A stretch of DNA of 47,023 nucleotides, taken from NCBI RefSeq assembly GCF_001421745.1, contig NZ_LMKW01000002.1:1-47023 (forward strand), written 5' to 3'. Positions within the stretch are counted from its first letter, which is position 1. The number at the start of each line of letters is the position of its first letter. This stretch comes from Sphingomonas sp. Leaf230 (GTDB lineage Bacteria > Pseudomonadota > Alphaproteobacteria > Sphingomonadales > Sphingomonadaceae). Made by a program: the position numbers and the translations under genes. Under the pieces are notes generated by a model. The model worked only from the letters and a program-made list of their open reading frames with translations, made no database searches and was not told the origin of the DNA. Below are positions 43,905-47,023 of the stretch, in pieces.

Positions 43905-44190
43905 TCATGCACGAGTTCGGCATCGATTTCTTCGGTCTTGGGAAGCATCACCGCCGATGGCGCGAGCGCAGTTCGACACTGAAATCGAGCGCAGGTCGCT
44001 GTACGTAGGATCGCCGGAGACGGTCGCGCGCAAGATCGCACGGACGTAAAGGGGTTGGGCTAGCAGCGCTTCCATTTGAAATACGGCGCCGGGCCGTTGG
44101 CGCACGATCGCTTGGTCGATGCGATCATTTGTATGGGAACACGATCGTGCCGATGGTTCGGGATATGCCCGCCCAGCCATTCACGCAGCG
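43905..44190 (+). pseudogene. Wrecked LLM flavin monooxygenase (internal deletion, stop, frameshifts)
   Basis: Fragments of one luciferase-like monooxygenase appear in order but in different frames: HEFGIDFFGLGKHHR near 43908-43955 (N-terminal region); PPMARAQFDTEIERRSLYVG and SPETVARKIART to 44049 (C-terminal third); then VKGLG, a stop, QRFHLKYGAGPLAHDRLVDA; and YGNTIVPMVRDMP to about 44170. The central 200 or more residues are missing, and at least two frameshifts and one stop are present. It is clearly dead. The family overlaps with bacterial LLM oxidoreductases of unknown substrate. Confidence 0.7.
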
Positions 44191-44215
44191 CGCGCGAACC
44201 GAACTGGGTATTCAT

Positions 44216-44509
44216 TCAGCCATCGACGATGTCCGCATATTCCGGATGCTTCCGGTAGAAGTCGGCCATGAACGAGCAGCTGAGCACGACTTTCCGCCCC
44301 GCCTGCCGGATCAGGTCGAACACGCCGGTGGCCAGCGCGGTCGCGAAGCCTTGGCCACCATATTCGCTCGGAACCTCGGTATGGATCAGGACCACGCGAG
44401 CATTGTCGTCGATGCGGTAATAGGCAGCGGCAATGGCCTCGCCGTCGATCGACGTCTCGAACCGGTGCTGTGCTTCATTGTCGACGACGGGCCTGATCGT
44501 ACGGCTCAT
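44216..44509 (-). CDS. GNAT-family N-acetyltransferase (small YidJ/NATD1-like)
   Basis: A 97-residue minimal GNAT protein: HRFETSIDGEAIAAAYYRID, VVLIHTEVPSEYGGQGFATA with the acetyl-CoA loop Q/R-x-x-G-x-A (GGQGFA), then VVLSCSFMADFYRKHPEYAD. These compact proteins resemble human NATD1. Substrate unknown. Its start overlaps the azoreductase stop by four bases (ATGA), so the two are co-translated. It ends next to the dead monooxygenase. Confidence 0.88.
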   Translation of the reverse strand: MSRTIRPVVDNEAQHRFETSIDGEAIAAAYYRIDDNARVVLIHTEVPSEYGGQGFATALATGVFDLIRQAGRKVVLSCSFMADFYRKHPEYADIVDG

Positions 44510-45156
44510 GCGGCGGCCAATATCGGTTGCCCGGTCCACTCCTCGGCGATCTGGTCGAGCTCGATGCGGGCGCGATCCAGTGCGGCGGCGCGGTCGTCTG
44601 GCTGCGCGAACTGCACGGGTTGCGCATCGACGAAGCGCGGGTCGACCGCGCCCATGAATTCGAACGCCGCGCGCAGGGCAGGGGTGAGCGCATCCATCCC
44701 CGCCAACGGCGAACCGGGGCGCAAATCGCCGCCGCGCGTCGTTAGGAACAGTATCTTCTTCGTTCCCAACGCGCCGACATAGCGTCCATCGGCGGTCGCG
44801 ACATAGGTTATCCCAGCACGGACCACCGCGTCGATGAACGCCTTGAACGCCGCCGGCATCGACCAATTATACATCGGCATGGCGAACACCAGCGCATCGG
44901 CGTCGAGCATTCGGACGCACAATGCATCGGAGGCGACCAACGCTCGCTTCATCTCGACCGTGCGTTCCGCGGCCGGTGTATAGCTCGCGATCGTGAACGC
45001 TTCGGTCATGGCCGGCGCAGGGTCGGTTACGAGATCGAGGTGATCGATCGTGAGCGACGCCGTGCCGAGAGCGAGCGTCTCGACGAAGTATCGACCCAAG
45101 GCGCGCGAGTTCGATCGTTCGCTCTTGGGACTGGTATCGACGTGGAGCAGTTTCAT
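44506..45156 (-). CDS. azoR: FMN-dependent NADH-azoreductase (AzoR type)
   Basis: A 216-residue flavodoxin-like reductase. MKLLHVDTSPKSERSNSRAL is the FMN phosphate loop of AzoR, ADALVFAMPMYNWSMPAAFK is the hallmark second motif, and KKILFLTTRGGDL the third. AzoR reduces azo dyes in the assay, but natural roles include quinone detoxification under thiol stress. It follows the MocR regulator by 31 bases on the same strand and overlaps the GNAT gene, so it is the likely target of that regulator. Confidence 0.9.
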   Translation of the reverse strand: MKLLHVDTSPKSERSNSRALGRYFVETLALGTASLTIDHLDLVTDPAPAMTEAFTIASYTPAAERTVEMKRALVASDALCVRMLDADALVFAMPMYNWSMPAAFKAFIDAVVRAGITYVATADGRYVGALGTKKILFLTTRGGDLRPGSPLAGMDALTPALRAAFEFMGAVDPRFVDAQPVQFAQPDDRAAALDRARIELDQIAEEWTGQPILAAA

Positions 45157-45187
45157 GCATCAGTCCTTGTCATAGGGCGCGGTCGGC

Positions 45188-46609
45188 TCAGTTAGCCTCC
45201 GCCAGCAGTTGCTTGAGGGACGCGCAGGCCTTTTCGAGATACCCAGGCCGCAGGTTGGTCACGCCGAGCAGGAAGCCCGGCGTCGCAGGACCATCGCCAC
45301 CCCTCCAGCGCGAAAGCGGCGCTGGCGCGATGCCGAGCGCGAGCGCACGTTCGGCCATCGCGGAGTCGTCGCTCCCATCGGGAAGCGGCACGCGAACGGC
45401 GAGCCCGGCAAAAGCGTCTACCCCGAAATTCATGCCGAGACACGCGTTGAGCGCGTCGCGCCGCTCTCGGTATAGCGCTTTCATATGCCGCAGGTGGCGC
45501 AGATAATGACCCTCCGCCAGGAAAGCCGCCAGCGCGAGCTGGGTCGTGGAGTTCGGGGCGGGATTGAGGAAGGCTGCAACCTCGCCAAACCGCTCGGCGA
45601 GCGACAGCGGCGCGACGACGAACCCGAGGCCGAGCGCCGGGCTGAGCGTCTTGCCGAAGCTGCCGACATGGATCACCCGGCCGTTCGGATCGGTGCCCGC
45701 GAACGCCGGGGCCGCGCGTCCCGACAGCTGGAGTTCGCTCAGATAATCGTCCTCGATGATCCAGCCGTCTTCGCGCACTGCCCACGCCAGCAGTTCTCGT
45801 CGGCGTTTCGGAGACAGGGCGACTCCGGTCGGCGCCTGCTGCCCCGCCGTCACCACCGCGATCGCCGCGTCGGGGGCGATCTCGACCCCGCGGGCGACCT
45901 GGATACCCTCCGCGTCGACCGGGACATAGGCGATCGACATGCCGGCGAGTTCCAGCGCCCGCCGCGCCATCGGAAATCCCGGATCTTCCATCCAGGCGGT
46001 GCGGCCTTGTGCCTGCAACGTCAAAATCGCAAGGCTCAGGCCATTCTTGTAGCCGCTTGTCAGGATGATCTGGTCGGGAAGGCACCGAATACCGCGCGCG
46101 ATCGCCAGATAGCTTGCGATCTGCGCGCGAAGATCGGGATGGCCGCGCGGATCGGGCGGGCCGACCGGTGCCATCGCATCGTCGCGCACCGCCTTGGTCC
46201 GCATCCGCGACCAGAGTTTCGCCGGGAAAGCGTCCTGGGCCGGTACTCCCATCTGGAAGGGGAGCGGCTTCAGATAGAAGCCGCGCTCGATCCCCTGCAT
46301 CGGGCGAGGAATGTCGACATGAACCGCGGCGGGCAGGGTGATCGGCTTTTCCGCGACACGCGTTCCGGCAGCGCCAGAGGATATCACGAGCGATTCATCG
46401 ATCAATCGTTCGTACGCCGTCCTGACGGTACCTCGGGCGACGCCAAGCTGAGTCGCCATGTCGAGCCATGATGGCAGCCGCGCGCCAGGCTCCAGACGAC
46501 CCTCGACGATCGCTTCGCGCAAATTTATCGTTATCTGTTCGGCGATTGGAACAGGTCGGTCGCGATCGATGACGATCGACAGGGGCGAAGCAGCCGATGG
46601 CATGCTCAT
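45188..46609 (-). CDS. MocR-family (GntR + aminotransferase-like) transcriptional regulator
   Basis: A 473-residue fusion regulator. The N-terminal GntR winged helix (about 18-85) has EQITINLREAIVEGRLEPGA and GVARGTVRTAYERLIDESLV. The C-terminal fold-type-I aminotransferase domain (about 115-470) keeps the PLP lysine K320 in VGSFGKTLSPALG and the acidic pair D287/D288 with Y289 in IIEDDYLSE. MocR proteins sense PLP or amine metabolites. ATG 46609 has GGGAAA upstream. An apparent TATAAT and CCAATA repeats lie about 100 bases upstream. Likely controls its own operon with azoR and the GNAT gene. Confidence 0.9.
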   Translation of the reverse strand: MSMPSAASPLSIVIDRDRPVPIAEQITINLREAIVEGRLEPGARLPSWLDMATQLGVARGTVRTAYERLIDESLVISSGAAGTRVAEKPITLPAAVHVDIPRPMQGIERGFYLKPLPFQMGVPAQDAFPAKLWSRMRTKAVRDDAMAPVGPPDPRGHPDLRAQIASYLAIARGIRCLPDQIILTSGYKNGLSLAILTLQAQGRTAWMEDPGFPMARRALELAGMSIAYVPVDAEGIQVARGVEIAPDAAIAVVTAGQQAPTGVALSPKRRRELLAWAVREDGWIIEDDYLSELQLSGRAAPAFAGTDPNGRVIHVGSFGKTLSPALGLGFVVAPLSLAERFGEVAAFLNPAPNSTTQLALAAFLAEGHYLRHLRHMKALYRERRDALNACLGMNFGVDAFAGLAVRVPLPDGSDDSAMAERALALGIAPAPLSRWRGGDGPATPGFLLGVTNLRPGYLEKACASLKQLLAEAN

Positions 46610-46707
46610 GTTCGTTTCCCTGAAAGTTAGTTTGCCCTGCCGGTCAGGTGGTATCGCTGTACAGCTTCGTCGCAGGACTGTCTCGAAGTCTTCCAATGTT
46701 CTGAGGA

Positions 46708-46736
46708 ATTATAGATTATTGGGTCGAGAGTATTGG
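46708..46736 (-). promoter_or_regulatory. Candidate promoter and direct-repeat operator of the MocR operon
   Basis: On the minus strand a TATAAT hexamer (46713-46708) is preceded by two CCAATA copies at 46736-46731 and 46722-46717, fourteen bases apart. MocR regulators typically bind direct repeats near their own promoters. A start of transcription near 46700 would give a leader of about 90 bases. Confidence 0.35.
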
Positions 46737-46742
46737 ACAGTC

Positions 46743-46763
46743 ACTGGGCACTGGGCACTGGGC
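46743..46763 (+). repeat. Three 7-base tandem repeats
   Basis: ACTGGGC is repeated three times in a row. It is intergenic, upstream of the MocR promoter candidate. Too short for further meaning. Confidence 0.8.
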
Positions 46764-47023
46764 AACGGCAGCCCAAGACTAAGCTTATCACGCAAAAGCA
46801 GCGAAGTCTCGTGGTTCGCCCGAAGCCTGCCTAGCCGTTTGCGGCCTGACCAACGATCCGAAAATCGCAGATGAACAAGCAGCTGGTTTCGGGAGGCGAC
46901 GAACGCGACTTGAGCGACCGCTTCTCTATCGCGGCCTGAGTCAACAGGCGCAGACCACTCTCCGCCGCCGCGAGTGCGCCGGTTTGAGGAATTGGTAGGC
47001 GACGAAAATACAAATACTGTTTT
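46764..47023 (+). other. Right-edge region without recognised gene
   Basis: The last 260 bases contain a 60-residue minus-strand frame (47013 to 46831) that resembles nothing I know. Nothing is called here. Confidence 0.35.

Noticed and set aside
46831..47013. 60-residue minus-strand frame at the right edge
   Set aside because: No recognisable motif, no ribosome site and no coding bias.

Overview
The window looks like chromosomal DNA of a GC-rich alphaproteobacterium, most likely a sphingomonad (Sphingomonas or a close relative). This is inferred from strong GC bias in codon third positions, three large TonB-dependent receptors, the receptor/DUF3649/PepSY/DUF3325 operon type, and general protein resemblance. 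All identifications come from reading translations and recalling family signatures; no database was searched. No rRNA, tRNA, CRISPR array or intact insertion sequence was seen.

Left edge (1-1345): a zone of gene debris. It holds the C-terminal tail of a large serine recombinase, a cupin gene without a start, a short-chain dehydrogenase cut after about 46 codons, and an alpha/beta hydrolase that has lost its N-terminus and its nucleophile serine. Next (1427-6537) is an iron/metal acquisition operon: TonB siderophore receptor, DUF3649, PepSY membrane protein, DUF3325, and an exported DUF4198-like protein, behind a Fur-like palindrome. A DUF389 membrane protein, a small RBBP9-type hydrolase, and a TauD-type dioxygenase coupled to an MFS permease follow, with a GlcG/HbpS-like gene facing away.

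Core (12454-30117): a large organosulfur-scavenging region. A nine-gene minus-strand run (22658 down to 12454) encodes an SsuC permease, SsuB ATPase, thiol dioxygenase, three-domain rhodanese, SsuD-like monooxygenase, SsuA-like binding protein, TonB receptor, DszA/NtaA-like monooxygenase and a peroxiredoxin-like protein. Many junctions overlap by 1-4 bases. A LysR regulator (22835-23680) separates this from a plus-strand run of SfnB/DszC-like monooxygenase, 2-hydroxyacid dehydrogenase, class II aldolase, a second sulfonate-type binding lipoprotein and another TonB receptor. The likely logic is uptake of sulfonates or related compounds across both membranes, FMNH2- or thiol-dependent release of sulfite, and handling of the sulfur and carbon products.

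Right part: an MFS drug-type exporter overlapping tag (DNA-3-methyladenine glycosylase I). Six small exported proteins, mostly unrecognised, lie at 32650-36955, followed by a catalase-related periplasmic peroxidase, a group III truncated hemoglobin and an NADPH-dependent FMN reductase. A redox/electrophile-stress group (39863-43855) contains two paralogous NAD(P)-binding proteins, a small membrane protein, an AhpD-like protein, a glutathione transferase and a frameshifted DsbA/FrnE-like gene. After a wrecked luciferase-like monooxygenase come a GNAT acetyltransferase, an AzoR-type azoreductase and a MocR regulator in one apparent minus-strand operon.
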